A DNA stretch of 64,000 nucleotides, taken from contig JACPPJ010000074.1 of NCBI GenBank assembly GCA_016191085.1, positions 1 through 64,000 on the forward strand, written 5' to 3'. The notes beneath the pieces were generated by a model that made no database searches, was not told the origin of the DNA, and saw only the letters and a list, made by a program, of their open reading frames with translations. Position numbers and translations under genes: made by a program. Numbering within the stretch: position 1 is the first letter of the stretch; each line of letters begins with the position of its first letter. This document shows, in pieces, positions 9,885-18,252 of this stretch. This DNA is from Acidobacteriota bacterium (lineage in GTDB: Bacteria > Acidobacteriota > Terriglobia > 2-12-FULL-54-10).

Positions 9885-11327
9885 ATGACCCATTCGAAGC
9901 ACAATCTCTTACCGACGAATTTTTTGCTGAATGCGAAACCTTCGGCGGTTGTTGGTACGGTGGAGTCGTACCTCAGCCGTGGAGTAACGCTCAATCAAAA
10001 CCCCCGTTTGAAAATGGCTGGACGGGTCAGCAGACACACGGATGGCAGGGCGCTGAATTTGAATAAGTATTCACGCCAAACGGTGAACCGTATTCCGCCG
10101 CAAAAGTGCTGTCAAACGTCAGCGGATTCGCAGCCCTGGAACACCTCCAAATGCGTTTTGCATGTTCTGAACTTCTCCAACCCCGGCGGTTTGGAGCGCC
10201 TGAATGCGGATCGCTCCCATGCCGGCAACGGGAACAGCCCGGACTCCGATACAGAGGGAAGTGATGCAGAACACATCGAGCATTGCGCCATTTATGCCGA
10301 TATTATGTATGGGGGAAACAAGCTATTCGTTTTGAACAAAGTAGTCATTGCCGAGCTTGCTGTTATAGAAGATTGGTTTACCATCATGTTAGCGGGCTTG
10401 GCCGCCCGAGGCGCCCTCCATGCACAGGCATTCGCCTTTCGGGCCAACAGGTTTGAAAACGGTGCTTCATGTTGGGAGTTCGATCCGGGTGCGCGAGGAC
10501 TGTTCATCGAGCAAGAATTTGGTGGTAATCTTCCTAGCGGTTTCCCTACCGTTGACCGGTGGGTTGCAGAAACCGGCGAAGCCACCAGCATCAAGTCTAT
10601 TGATCTGACTGCAGCGTCTTACCAGCAAACGTGTGCGCTGATGAGAAAGCTGAAGAGATATGTTGACGATCTGGCCACATTCAAGGGGAGAGCCTGGGGT
10701 GGTGTCAGAATTTACGAACGCGATATCAAATCAAGGATTCTCATCTTGGCAATACCTGATATCAGACGCACGGCCGAACAGCAGACGGTGCTGGATGAGG
10801 TGAGAGCATATGGCGCTCAACATAGTGTCACGGTGGTGCTTCGCGAGTTGCCCTGGAGTCGGGGAATGACCCAACGGGTCTCTGTAGCCTTATATTTTCT
10901 CGATGACAAGGCTATTCTACCCACCGTCGGAAGGACGGAGGCCGGTTATGACCTGGAAATCGAGCCTGTCACAGTGCTGGATGTGAATGATCGCCGTGGC
11001 ATCATCGCAGCCTTGGCTGCCGCTCTTTCAACCGGCAATCCCGTCATACCAACCCCATCCCCAAGGGATTTCCCGAAGCCAGTGGTCATGCGCCACGTGA
11101 GCCTGCGCAGCTACCAGCAATTTGTTGAGAAGGCAACCACGTGGTCAATCCTGAAGGGGGACGATTATTACGTAATCGTACCTTACCTGAAGGGGAACTG
11201 CAGCGGTTGGAAAGAAGATGCGGAGCACCACATCAAGTTACCAGAACACGGCGATGCAACCGAGATGGCAACAGAGATCGTAAACTTGATCCTCGCCCGC
11301 GAACAGAAACACCGCGATACCTCTTAA
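9885..11327 (+). CDS. CDI/polymorphic-toxin nuclease domain fused in frame to an immunity-like protein
   Basis: A 480-residue ORF with two recognisable parts. Residues about 200-322 resemble the EC869-type CdiA C-terminal toxin domain: GGNLPSGFPTVDRWV, GEATSIKSIDLTAASYQ, RYVDDLATFKGRAWGGVRI and ILAIPDIRRTAEQQ follow that family's conserved order. From Met328 (ATG 10866) onward the sequence (VALYFLDDKAILPTVGRTEAG, IEPVTVLDV, GNPVIPTP, FPKPVV, TTWSI) resembles the cognate CdiI-type immunity proteins, which are normally separate genes. A GGAG lies 7 bases before that ATG. Residues 1-140 look poorly protein-like; Met141 is an alternative start. There is no CdiA, Rhs or transporter partner nearby. 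Composition suggests transfer. Family matches are from memory. Confidence 0.65.
   Translation: MTHSKHNLLPTNFLLNAKPSAVVGTVESYLSRGVTLNQNPRLKMAGRVSRHTDGRALNLNKYSRQTVNRIPPQKCCQTSADSQPWNTSKCVLHVLNFSNPGGLERLNADRSHAGNGNSPDSDTEGSDAEHIEHCAIYADIMYGGNKLFVLNKVVIAELAVIEDWFTIMLAGLAARGALHAQAFAFRANRFENGASCWEFDPGARGLFIEQEFGGNLPSGFPTVDRWVAETGEATSIKSIDLTAASYQQTCALMRKLKRYVDDLATFKGRAWGGVRIYERDIKSRILILAIPDIRRTAEQQTVLDEVRAYGAQHSVTVVLRELPWSRGMTQRVSVALYFLDDKAILPTVGRTEAGYDLEIEPVTVLDVNDRRGIIAALAAALSTGNPVIPTPSPRDFPKPVVMRHVSLRSYQQFVEKATTWSILKGDDYYVIVPYLKGNCSGWKEDAEHHIKLPEHGDATEMATEIVNLILAREQKHRDTS
10855..10868 (+). promoter_or_regulatory. Internal ribosome-binding site and start for the immunity-like part
   Basis: GGAG at 10855-10858 is 7 bases before ATG 10866, in frame with the surrounding ORF. 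It would give a separate protein of 153 residues starting exactly where the immunity-like similarity begins. Confidence 0.5.
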
Positions 11328-11464
11328 CGTTCGTTCGTTCCCTACCCAACCCCGCGACGGCAGCACGCTCCATCTGATTACACGGTACCGGCGCTTCATA
11401 GCCGGCGCTTCTCTCACAAGCGAGCGCTGTCGCGCCGATGTTATTATGGACTCATGATGCACGA

Positions 11465-12922
11465 ATGCGTCTGGAGCAACACGTGAGTCCGCCCGCGTCA
11501 CCGTTGAAAAGCACGTTTAGTGGTCTCTCCGCCACAAGTGTTTTTCAGCGGCTGGACAAGCCGGGGTGGAAAAAATTCCTTTCAGCGATTGCTGCGCTTG
11601 GGATGGGATTCTTCTTCGCGATCTATTCCAATGTCGCCGCCCAACAGGGACATATCGGCCTCACCGCGCTTTGCGCCTCGATCGCCCTGCTGCTCTCCGG
11701 TTATGTTGCCATAACTGCGGTCCCGTATCTGGCGCGACGGACCAGCCTGGAATGGCTGCGCGTCAGCATCGATTACCAACTCACGCGCCAGGGAATGGTT
11801 TTTATCGTCATTATATTTCTGCTGGCCATTGCGGGCATGAATACCGGAAACAATCTGCTGTACCTGGTCGTGGCGAGCCTGTTGGCAGCCATCCTGATGT
11901 CGGGGGTCATGTCACTGGCAGTACTGACCAGCCTGGAACTTGAAATCATCCTACCGGAACATGTGTTTGCCCGGCGCGCCGTTCCGGCGCGTATCCGGCT
12001 TGAGAACGCGAAAAAGTTGCTGCCTTCGTTCTCAATCACCGTGGCGGGCAGTGCTCCGGCCCCCGAGGCGGGACAAACAAATCGGTCAAAACGTAAACAC
12101 AAAGACGCGGCTGCTTCAGCGGCTCGCGACGACCGCCCCTCTGGCATCCTGCGACACCCGAATTATTTCCCGTTCATCCCTGCCCGTCGCACGCTGGAGC
12201 GCAAAGTAATGATCCAGTTTCCGCGGCGAGGCATTTATGGGGAGAAGGGATTCTCGCTGAGCACGCGCTTCCCGTTCGGTTTTCTGGAGAAGAAAATTGA
12301 AATTGAGGCTTCGCGCGAACTGGTTGTTTATCCTAGCGTGCAGCCCTCCAGCGAGCTGTTCGAAATTATGCCGACGTTAAGCGGCGAGGTGGAAGCATTT
12401 CTGCGAGGGCGAGGGAACGATCTCTACAGCATCCGTGAAATGCTGCCCACCGACAGCGCTCGGCATCTCGATTGGAAGGCCTCGGCGCGCACCGGAACTC
12501 TTAAGGTTCGCGAGTTCGCCCGCGAAGATGAGCGCCGCTTGCAACTCGTTTTTGACCGCCGCATGGGCCCGCTGGATAGCGGCGCGTTGGAACGGTTCGA
12601 GACGGCGGTCGAGTTCTGTGCCAGCGTGGCGTGGCATTTCCATCAAATGGATGCGCAGTTACAGTTCACCTGCGAAGAGTTCCACACGCCGGCGGCGCGC
12701 GGCGCCGAGATCATCTATGATATTCTAGCGTTTCTTGCTGCTGTGAAGCCCTCTCCCGAACGACCGCTGGGCGCCCCGGTGGTTGCTCCCGCTCAAGATG
12801 TGTTTCGCATCATCTTCACTGGCGCGCCGCACGGCTCTGTTCCCGCTAGAGAATGGGGCCGGGCGTATTTTGTATTCGTTGACGCGTTGCGTCCGGAGTT
12901 TCCCCGTCCTGCCGAATTATGA
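11465..12922 (+). CDS. DUF58 domain membrane protein
   Basis: About 485 residues from ATG 11465; ATG 11438 is an alternative upstream start. Two pairs of hydrophobic segments occur in the first 170 residues. A DUF58 (VWA-like) domain follows, with the hallmark DWKASARTGTLKVREF and then a beta strand RRLQLVFDRR. DUF58 proteins usually sit beside a MoxR AAA+ ATPase and are thought to act with it in maturation or chaperoning of envelope complexes. Here the only MoxR gene in the window is 32 kb away. The stop overlaps the next start by four bases (ATGA), so the two genes are translationally coupled. Confidence 0.85.
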   Translation: MRLEQHVSPPASPLKSTFSGLSATSVFQRLDKPGWKKFLSAIAALGMGFFFAIYSNVAAQQGHIGLTALCASIALLLSGYVAITAVPYLARRTSLEWLRVSIDYQLTRQGMVFIVIIFLLAIAGMNTGNNLLYLVVASLLAAILMSGVMSLAVLTSLELEIILPEHVFARRAVPARIRLENAKKLLPSFSITVAGSAPAPEAGQTNRSKRKHKDAAASAARDDRPSGILRHPNYFPFIPARRTLERKVMIQFPRRGIYGEKGFSLSTRFPFGFLEKKIEIEASRELVVYPSVQPSSELFEIMPTLSGEVEAFLRGRGNDLYSIREMLPTDSARHLDWKASARTGTLKVREFAREDERRLQLVFDRRMGPLDSGALERFETAVEFCASVAWHFHQMDAQLQFTCEEFHTPAARGAEIIYDILAFLAAVKPSPERPLGAPVVAPAQDVFRIIFTGAPHGSVPAREWGRAYFVFVDALRPEFPRPAEL

Positions 12923-13617
12923 CGCCGTTGACTCATGCCGCTGTCGGTACCGTCATCTGCCAGCGCTTTGAAAAGCTCCCCTGGGGCCCATGGCGATGGG
13001 TGTTCGCGTTCGTGCTTTCGATGGCATCCCACTACCTGCTGGACTCGATCCCTCATTTCGAGGGAGTGGTACCGATTCCCAATTACAAGCACAATATGCC
13101 GCTGATGCTCCTCATCGGGTGCGTCGGCGCGGTTCTGGCGACACTACTAATGTGTTGGAAACGCGAAGCGGGCAGAATCTGGCTGGTATTGTTCTTGTGG
13201 ATTGCAGCAGGCTTCTATACCTTCTCCTGGTGGCGGATTGCAACAGCCGCTGCCGGACTGGCGTACATCGCCTGGAAAAGCCCAATTCGCAATGCTGTTT
13301 GTTATGCAGCGGCGGGAATGCTCGCTGTACTCCCCGATCTTCTTCCGACTGCCTTCCGGTCGCTGACCATCTTCCATCGGCGGATGCATTACAGGTCGGA
13401 TTGGGCCAGCTTAGTTTATCTGTACTTCTCCGATCCTCCCGTGCCTCGGGGCTCAGCCCGCTTACATGCGCCGGCATTCCTGCTGGCGTACGGCATCGAA
13501 CTCGTCATAGAGGCTAGCATCTTTGTAATCGCGCTTTACCTCTACACGCGCGAAAGACCGGAGAAGACACCGCAAGATCAGCCTACGGAATCGCTGGCGG
13601 TCTCACAAGAAAGTTAA
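12919..13617 (+). CDS. DUF457/YdjM-like integral membrane protein
   Basis: A 232-residue protein with about five hydrophobic segments. The N-terminal motif TPLTHAAVG and the downstream HYLLDSIPH resemble the His/Asp pattern of predicted membrane-bound metal-dependent hydrolases (YdjM/DUF457 group). The C-terminus is a short charged tail. It is coupled to the DUF58 gene by a four-base overlap. Its last 35 bases overlap the convergent hydrolase gene. Function is unknown. Confidence 0.7.
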   Translation: MTPLTHAAVGTVICQRFEKLPWGPWRWVFAFVLSMASHYLLDSIPHFEGVVPIPNYKHNMPLMLLIGCVGAVLATLLMCWKREAGRIWLVLFLWIAAGFYTFSWWRIATAAAGLAYIAWKSPIRNAVCYAAAGMLAVLPDLLPTAFRSLTIFHRRMHYRSDWASLVYLYFSDPPVPRGSARLHAPAFLLAYGIELVIEASIFVIALYLYTRERPEKTPQDQPTESLAVSQES

Positions 13618-14482
13618 TTAAAGCGGCGTTGAATTCCTCCGGTAATTCCTCGTAGCAAAGATGGCCTGCGCCCGCCATGCTCAAGGCGCTGGCATTCGGC
13701 AGCGATTTCAAAATCTGCGGCACACATCCGGCAGGAACAATCTTGTCCTGATCTCCCCAAATCAGTAAAATCGGCGCCTTAATCTGACGTAACGTAGGAA
13801 CAACGCGCGACGGCTTCCAATCCATAATCGCTTGCCGCAGCAACGGCACCGTTTCCGGCCCCAATGCTTGCAGATATCCCGGAATAGTTTCCGGCGTAAT
13901 CCGCGCCGCATCAGCGTAGTAACGGTGCCGGATGACCCATGGCATGAACTGAGGAGCCTGGGCAACTAATATGCGAAGCACAGAGACCGGCATACCCGTC
14001 ATCGAGTAAATTCGTGCCAGAAGCCTAACGCGGCTGCTAAAGGGAGTCACGGGCGCGACAAGCGCGATGCGCTCCACCCGATCCGCGCAACGCGCGGCAA
14101 AGGCCAAGGTCACTGCGCCGCCCGCCGACGTGCCCACTAGATGGGCCTTTGCAATGCCCAAGGCATCTAAAAATTGTTCCAACTGCTGCGACCACGCCTC
14201 CACGCCATAGCGTCCGCTGTTCAGTGCACCTGAATGGCCGCAGCCGGCAAGATCCAAACCCACCACGCGAAAATACCGTTGGAGCGCAGGAATATTCTTT
14301 CGCCAGCTAAAGGAATACCCCATTAGCCCGTGGACTAACACAACAGGAAATCCCTGGCCGCCGGAGTCCACGTAGGCGGTGCGCGCGCATGGCAGTTCCA
14401 CTTGCTGGCGGTAAGACGGCCACAGTGGCTGCGTTTTGGACGCGTCGTCCAAGATTGTGACGCTTGGCGCTGTTAGACTCAC
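13583..14482 (-). CDS. Alpha/beta-fold hydrolase
   Basis: A 299-residue single-domain hydrolase. It has the HG motif VVLVHGLMGYSFSW (oxyanion hole), the nucleophile elbow HLVGTSAGGAV, an acid in ILLIWGDQDKIVP, and the catalytic His in GAGHLCYEE. The helical cap lies between about residues 155 and 225. No signal peptide is seen, so it is probably cytoplasmic. Substrate cannot be told from sequence. The fold is shared by esterases, haloperoxidases and C-C hydrolases. It is convergent with, and overlaps, the preceding plus-strand gene. Confidence 0.88.
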   Translation of the reverse strand: MSLTAPSVTILDDASKTQPLWPSYRQQVELPCARTAYVDSGGQGFPVVLVHGLMGYSFSWRKNIPALQRYFRVVGLDLAGCGHSGALNSGRYGVEAWSQQLEQFLDALGIAKAHLVGTSAGGAVTLAFAARCADRVERIALVAPVTPFSSRVRLLARIYSMTGMPVSVLRILVAQAPQFMPWVIRHRYYADAARITPETIPGYLQALGPETVPLLRQAIMDWKPSRVVPTLRQIKAPILLIWGDQDKIVPAGCVPQILKSLPNASALSMAGAGHLCYEELPEEFNAALINFLVRPPAIP

Positions 14483-14707
14483 ATCCTATGATACGACACT
14501 TCGAAACAGCAGGAGTCGCCGTTTGGAACGCCCAGCAAATACATGCAAGCATTTGGTAACGCAGCAAGTTAGCTCGGAACCTCCTGTTTGGGTTTTGCTT
14601 CTGACGTTAAGAAATTCGGACGACCGTTCAAAAAAGTTGTTGCGGGAACCGTTGTTCACCGGGTACACTTAAGAGTTTTCCAGACATATCTATTTTTGGT
14701 GAGTGCT

Positions 14708-14977
14708 ATGGAGTCATTACCAACAGAGATTAATGGCCTCTCCCCCCAGAGAGAGGCGGCGTTCTTCTATGGCCTATTCCTCCGAGGCCATTCACTCGAA
14801 AGCCTGCGCAGAGACATAGATGTTTCGCCCGACGTGGTGTCGCACTGGCAGACGATGCTGAACCACGACCCGTGGTATCGCGAGGCACTCGAGATTATGG
14901 TCCCCTTCCGGAAACGCGTCCTGGCCATTTTCGATTCGCTGATCACTTCCGAGCAGCACAGTCCGCGTCAGCAGTAA
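14708..14977 (+). CDS. Small helix-turn-helix-like hypothetical protein
   Basis: An 89-residue protein. The start is set at ATG 14708 because GGTGAG precedes it; a longer frame from 14588 adds an unlikely N-terminus. The core SLESLRRDIDVSPDVVSHWQTML reads like a helix-turn-helix (Leu-Arg-Arg-x-Ile-x-Val-Ser-x-x-x-Val pattern), followed by an amphipathic helix rich in Arg and Leu. It could be a small DNA-binding regulator. No named family is recognised. Confidence 0.6.
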   Translation: MESLPTEINGLSPQREAAFFYGLFLRGHSLESLRRDIDVSPDVVSHWQTMLNHDPWYREALEIMVPFRKRVLAIFDSLITSEQHSPRQQ

Positions 14978-15070
14978 GGCAGCGCGTCCGGCAGATTTCA
15001 CTACAGCCCGAGTTTCTCGACCTCTCTTCGACGGCTCTCGCCAGAGCGGAGCATAGCTGTTTTTCGGCTG

Positions 15071-15079
15071 TGCTATAGT
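15071..15079 (+). promoter_or_regulatory. Putative extended -10 box upstream of ftsY
   Basis: TGCTATAGT lies about 80 bases before the ftsY start. No convincing -35. The same TGCTATA/TGCTAGA pattern occurs upstream of the genes at 6480 and 45743. Confidence 0.35.
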
Positions 15080-15159
15080 CGTTTCGAAGGGACTTCACTG
15101 ACGGCGTTTACTTCCATCCCTTCCGCGGCAGCCGAGTCCTTCCCAAGGAAAGTTGAACC

Positions 15160-16110
15160 ATGATACAAACCCTGTTCGGGCCACCCCCCGAGACTAAACC
15201 AGGATTACTGGAGCGCTTCCAGAAGGCGGTCCAGTCTACCAAATCGACCCTGGTCGCCCGCATGGACGATATCGTCCGCGGCAAAAAAGAGATTGACGCC
15301 GCGCTGCTGGAGGAGTTGGAACAGGTCCTGATCAGCGGCGACGTAGGGCTTGCGACGACCAATGAGGTCCTCGAGGCCGTGAAAAATGAGGTGGAGCGAA
15401 GCGGCACCAACGATGCCGCCGGACTAAAAGATGCTGTAAAAGCACAGCTCCTGCAGATTCTAAGCCGCACGCAGAGCGCGCCAGCCCGGGAGGCGAATCC
15501 GCCCGTGGTGATTCTGGTAGTAGGAGTGAACGGAACCGGCAAGACCACCACTATCGGCAAGCTGGCCTATCAGCTTTCGAGTGATGACAAGAAGGTATTG
15601 CTGTGCGCGGGGGACACCTTCCGCGCCGCGGCCGTGGAACAACTAGAGATATGGGGCCAGCGCACCTCCGCTGAAATCATCAAGCAACGCCCCGGAGCGG
15701 ATCCCAGCGCCGTGCTCTTCGATGCGCTCACAACCGCCAAGGCTCGCGACTTTGATTACGTAATCGTGGACACCGCCGGGCGGCTTCATACCAAAACCAA
15801 CCTGATGACCGAACTTGAAAAGATGCGCCGCGTCGCGCCTCGCGTGGTACCCGATGCTCCGCACGAAGTCCTGCTGGTGATGGATGCCACCACCGGCCAA
15901 AACGGCTTGCAGCAAGCGCGGCTGTTTACTGACAAAATCGGCGTCACCGGCATTGTTCTCACCAAGCTCGACGGCACTGCCAAAGGCGGCGTCGTGCTGG
16001 CCATCGCGCGTGAGCTACGCCTCCCGATCCGCTACGTCGGCATAGGCGAGCAAAAAGAGGACCTGGTGCCGTTCGACGCGCAACAGTTCATAGACTCGCT
16101 ATTCGCGTAA
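15160..16110 (+). CDS. ftsY: Signal recognition particle receptor FtsY
   Basis: A 316-residue SRP GTPase. It has a short N-terminal helical bundle (about 15-105) and the NG domain with G1 P-loop GVNGTGKTTT (about 122-131), DTFRAAAVEQL, DTAGRLHTK (about 203), and TKLDGTAKGG (about 269). The closing GIGEQKEDLVPFDAQ is typical. It docks ribosome-nascent-chain-SRP complexes at the membrane translocon. It lacks the long acidic A domain of the E. coli protein, as in many bacteria. Downstream is an inverted-repeat element and then ribD. Confidence 0.97.
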   Translation: MIQTLFGPPPETKPGLLERFQKAVQSTKSTLVARMDDIVRGKKEIDAALLEELEQVLISGDVGLATTNEVLEAVKNEVERSGTNDAAGLKDAVKAQLLQILSRTQSAPAREANPPVVILVVGVNGTGKTTTIGKLAYQLSSDDKKVLLCAGDTFRAAAVEQLEIWGQRTSAEIIKQRPGADPSAVLFDALTTAKARDFDYVIVDTAGRLHTKTNLMTELEKMRRVAPRVVPDAPHEVLLVMDATTGQNGLQQARLFTDKIGVTGIVLTKLDGTAKGGVVLAIARELRLPIRYVGIGEQKEDLVPFDAQQFIDSLFA

Positions 16111-16121
16111 AGAACAAATAC

Positions 16122-16211
16122 TTCACCACAGAGCACACAGGGACTGCGCAAACCCAATACAATTGATTTTTATTTGGTTTTCTCTGTGTTCTCTGTGATC
16201 TCTGTGGTGAA
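16122..16211. repeat. Inverted-repeat element (TTCACCACAGAG ends)
   Basis: TTCACCACAGAG (16122-16133) and CTCTGTGGTGAA (16200-16211) are exact 12-base inverted ends. The right arm holds short repeats of CTCTGTGTT/CTCTGTGAT. The element fills the ftsY-ribD gap and makes the ribD frame look 18 codons too long at its 5' end. Confidence 0.75.
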
Positions 16212-16227
16212 ATGTCTTATCTCCACC

Positions 16228-17358
16228 ATGATCGTTGATCAACAGCAACATGATCGCAAATGGATGCAACGCGCCTTGGAGCTGGCGCGGCAGGGGATTG
16301 CTCTGGCATCGCCCAATCCATTGGTCGGCGCTGTCATAGTAAAGGATGGTACCGTCATTGGCGAAGGCTGGCACATTTACGACGAGAAGCACCACGCTGA
16401 GGTGAAAGCACTGGAACAGGCCGGGGCGCAGGCTCGCGGGGCTACTTTGTACATCAACCTGGAGCCATGCTGTCATGAGGGTCGTACCCCGCCCTGCGCC
16501 GATGTGATACTCCACTCCGGAATCGAACGCGTCGTCGCGGCCATGCCGGACCCGAACCCGCTTGTCTGCGGCGGCGGTTTCGAGCGCCTGCGCGGACAAG
16601 GCGTACAGATAAAAGTTGGCGTCTGCCGTGAAGAGGCCGAACGGCTGAATGAAAGCTTCGTCCGCTATATCCGCACTGGCGTGCCGTTCGTCACGCTGAA
16701 GGCCGCGCTGACGCTCGACGGCAAAATCGCCGCGCCCGACGACAACAGCGGGTGGGTCACCAGCGAAGAGGCGCGTGCCTTCGTTCAGCTTCAGCGGCAC
16801 GCCCACGACGCCCTGCTGACCGGAGCCGGCACCATCATTGCCGATGATCCGCTGTTGACCGACCGCAGCGGACTGCCGCGCCGCCGCCCTTTGCTGCGAG
16901 TCGTCATGGATTCCGGGCTACGGATCCCGATCAGCGCGAGAATATTTTCACAAGTCCAAGGAGACCTGCTAATCTGCTGCTCCGCGGCGTCGGATGCTGC
17001 CAAGCGCAAGGAATTGGAGAGGCTTGGCGCGGAAATTTGCGTTGCCGGTGTCGGCGACCGCCCTCATTTTCGCGACGTGCTCCAAGAGCTAGGACGGCTG
17101 CAGATCACAAGCGTACTGCTCGAGGCCGGCGCAGAATTGAACTGGGCGGCATTCGAAGCCGACGCGGTGGACAAAGTTTTTCTCTATTACGCTCCCAAAA
17201 TTCTGGGCGGAATCGAGGCGCTTCCGCTTGCCGGCGGTCGAGGCATACGAGCGATGCGCGATGCTTTGCCGGTCAAGAATGTTCAACTGCACCACTTCGG
17301 CTCGGACTTTGCGGTGGAAGGTTATTTGCACGACGTGTATTCAGAGCCCCGACCGTAA
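16228..17358 (+). CDS. ribD: Bifunctional riboflavin deaminase/reductase RibD
   Basis: A 376-residue two-domain enzyme for the second and third steps of riboflavin synthesis. The N-terminal zinc deaminase has HAEVKALEQAG and PCCHEGRTPPC. The C-terminal domain is a reductase (TLKAALTLDGKIA, SGWVTSEEAR, LLEAGAELNWAAFEADAVDK). The start at ATG 16228 is chosen because the upstream in-frame codons lie in the inverted repeat at 16122-16211. The last residues SEPRP and the stop codon come from a short repeat shared with menG, thrC and tlyA. ribE follows after 63 bases. No FMN riboswitch was recognised. Confidence 0.96.
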   Translation: MIVDQQQHDRKWMQRALELARQGIALASPNPLVGAVIVKDGTVIGEGWHIYDEKHHAEVKALEQAGAQARGATLYINLEPCCHEGRTPPCADVILHSGIERVVAAMPDPNPLVCGGGFERLRGQGVQIKVGVCREEAERLNESFVRYIRTGVPFVTLKAALTLDGKIAAPDDNSGWVTSEEARAFVQLQRHAHDALLTGAGTIIADDPLLTDRSGLPRRRPLLRVVMDSGLRIPISARIFSQVQGDLLICCSAASDAAKRKELERLGAEICVAGVGDRPHFRDVLQELGRLQITSVLLEAGAELNWAAFEADAVDKVFLYYAPKILGGIEALPLAGGRGIRAMRDALPVKNVQLHHFGSDFAVEGYLHDVYSEPRP

Positions 17359-17365
17359 GGGGGTG
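17341..17365 (+). repeat. Stop-codon repeat (SEPR repeat), ribD copy
   Basis: TCAGAGCCCCGACCGTAAG followed by GGGGTG encodes the C-terminal SEPRP and the stop codon of ribD. It matches the repeat at 20918, 38225 and (minus) 56133. Confidence 0.8.
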
Positions 17366-17380
17366 CCGTAAGTCGGTGCA

Positions 17381-17410
17381 GCACCCGCTCTCTCACGGGT
17401 CGCGGCACTG
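17381..17410 (-). repeat. Stop-codon repeat (SEPR repeat), inverted copy downstream of ribD
   Basis: Read on the minus strand, this is CAGTGCCGCGACCCGTGAG followed by AGAGCGGGTGC. It matches the plus-strand copies almost base for base. With the copy at 17341-17365 it can form a hairpin between ribD and ribE. Confidence 0.75.
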
Positions 17411-17421
17411 AAAGGACCACC

Positions 17422-18114
17422 ATGTTCACAGGAATCATAGAAGAAACGGGAACGATTAAGGAACTCAAACGTGGCACGCAACCCGAAGGCGGAGCCAGGA
17501 TCGTGGTCTCGGCGCTGCAGGCGCTACAAGATGGCCCTTCGGGGCCGAAGCTGACCGAGGGCGAGAGCATCGCCGTGAACGGCGTTTGCCTGACTGCTCG
17601 CGACATCACCGCCGAAGCATTCTCCGCCGATCTTGCCCCTGAGACGCTAAAGCGGAGCAGCCTGGGCGCGCTGACACCCGGGTCGCGAGTCAATTTGGAA
17701 CGCGCCATGACGGCGTCATCGCGCTTCGGCGGGCACATCGTTCAGGGACACGTGGACGGCGTTGGGACTTCGGTGGCGCTCGACTCGCTACCCGACGGCA
17801 ACTTCTGGCTGACGGTTGAAATCCCTGCCGAACTCGAACGCTATATCGTCTGGAAAGGCTCCATCGCTCTAAACGGGACCAGCCTGACCGTAGCCAGCCT
17901 GGAAGGCAACCGCGTTGGCGTCGCCATCATCCCTCACACGTTTGAACAGACCATCCTCCGTGATTTGAAACCCGGCGATCCCATCAACATTGAATGCGAC
18001 GTGATCGCCAAGCACGTCGAGAAACTGCTGTCTACCATTGAAATTCCATCGGCACGTAAACCGAAGAAAGAATCCTCGCTCACAATGGAGAAACTGATCG
18101 AAGAAGGCTTCTGA
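17422..18114 (+). CDS. ribE: Riboflavin synthase alpha subunit
   Basis: A 230-residue enzyme that dismutates two molecules of 6,7-dimethyl-8-ribityllumazine to riboflavin. It begins with the invariant MFTGIIEETG and has two lumazine-binding repeats: SIAVNGVCLTARD with GGHIVQGHVDG in the first, and SIALNGTSLTVAS with PHTFEQT in the second. It is slightly longer than the typical 200-215 because of an insert near residues 20-45 and a charged C-terminal tail. It lies in the same orientation as ribD, across an inverted pair of short repeats. ribBA and ribH are not in the window. Confidence 0.96.
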   Translation: MFTGIIEETGTIKELKRGTQPEGGARIVVSALQALQDGPSGPKLTEGESIAVNGVCLTARDITAEAFSADLAPETLKRSSLGALTPGSRVNLERAMTASSRFGGHIVQGHVDGVGTSVALDSLPDGNFWLTVEIPAELERYIVWKGSIALNGTSLTVASLEGNRVGVAIIPHTFEQTILRDLKPGDPINIECDVIAKHVEKLLSTIEIPSARKPKKESSLTMEKLIEEGF

Positions 18115-18252
18115 TGGGATCCGACTGCTTGCTTCCGCGCGGCTCGAAAATCGGATTTGGGATTTTAGGGATTGGGATTGTTGAAATTGGAGATTTTTGC
18201 TGACCGACACGCCCGGCGCGCGTCTGCACGCCGGGGTCGATAAAGGGGGGGA

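Noticed and set aside
9875-10066. Separate 63-codon ORF before the toxin-like gene
   Set aside because: Overlaps the larger ORF in another frame, has no ribosome-binding site and matches no family.
16111-16227. FMN riboswitch upstream of ribD
   Set aside because: The gap is filled by an inverted-repeat element and lacks the conserved FMN-aptamer segments.
16123-16806. 227-codon minus-strand frame opposite ribD
   Set aside because: Antisense shadow; the plus strand is clearly ribD.
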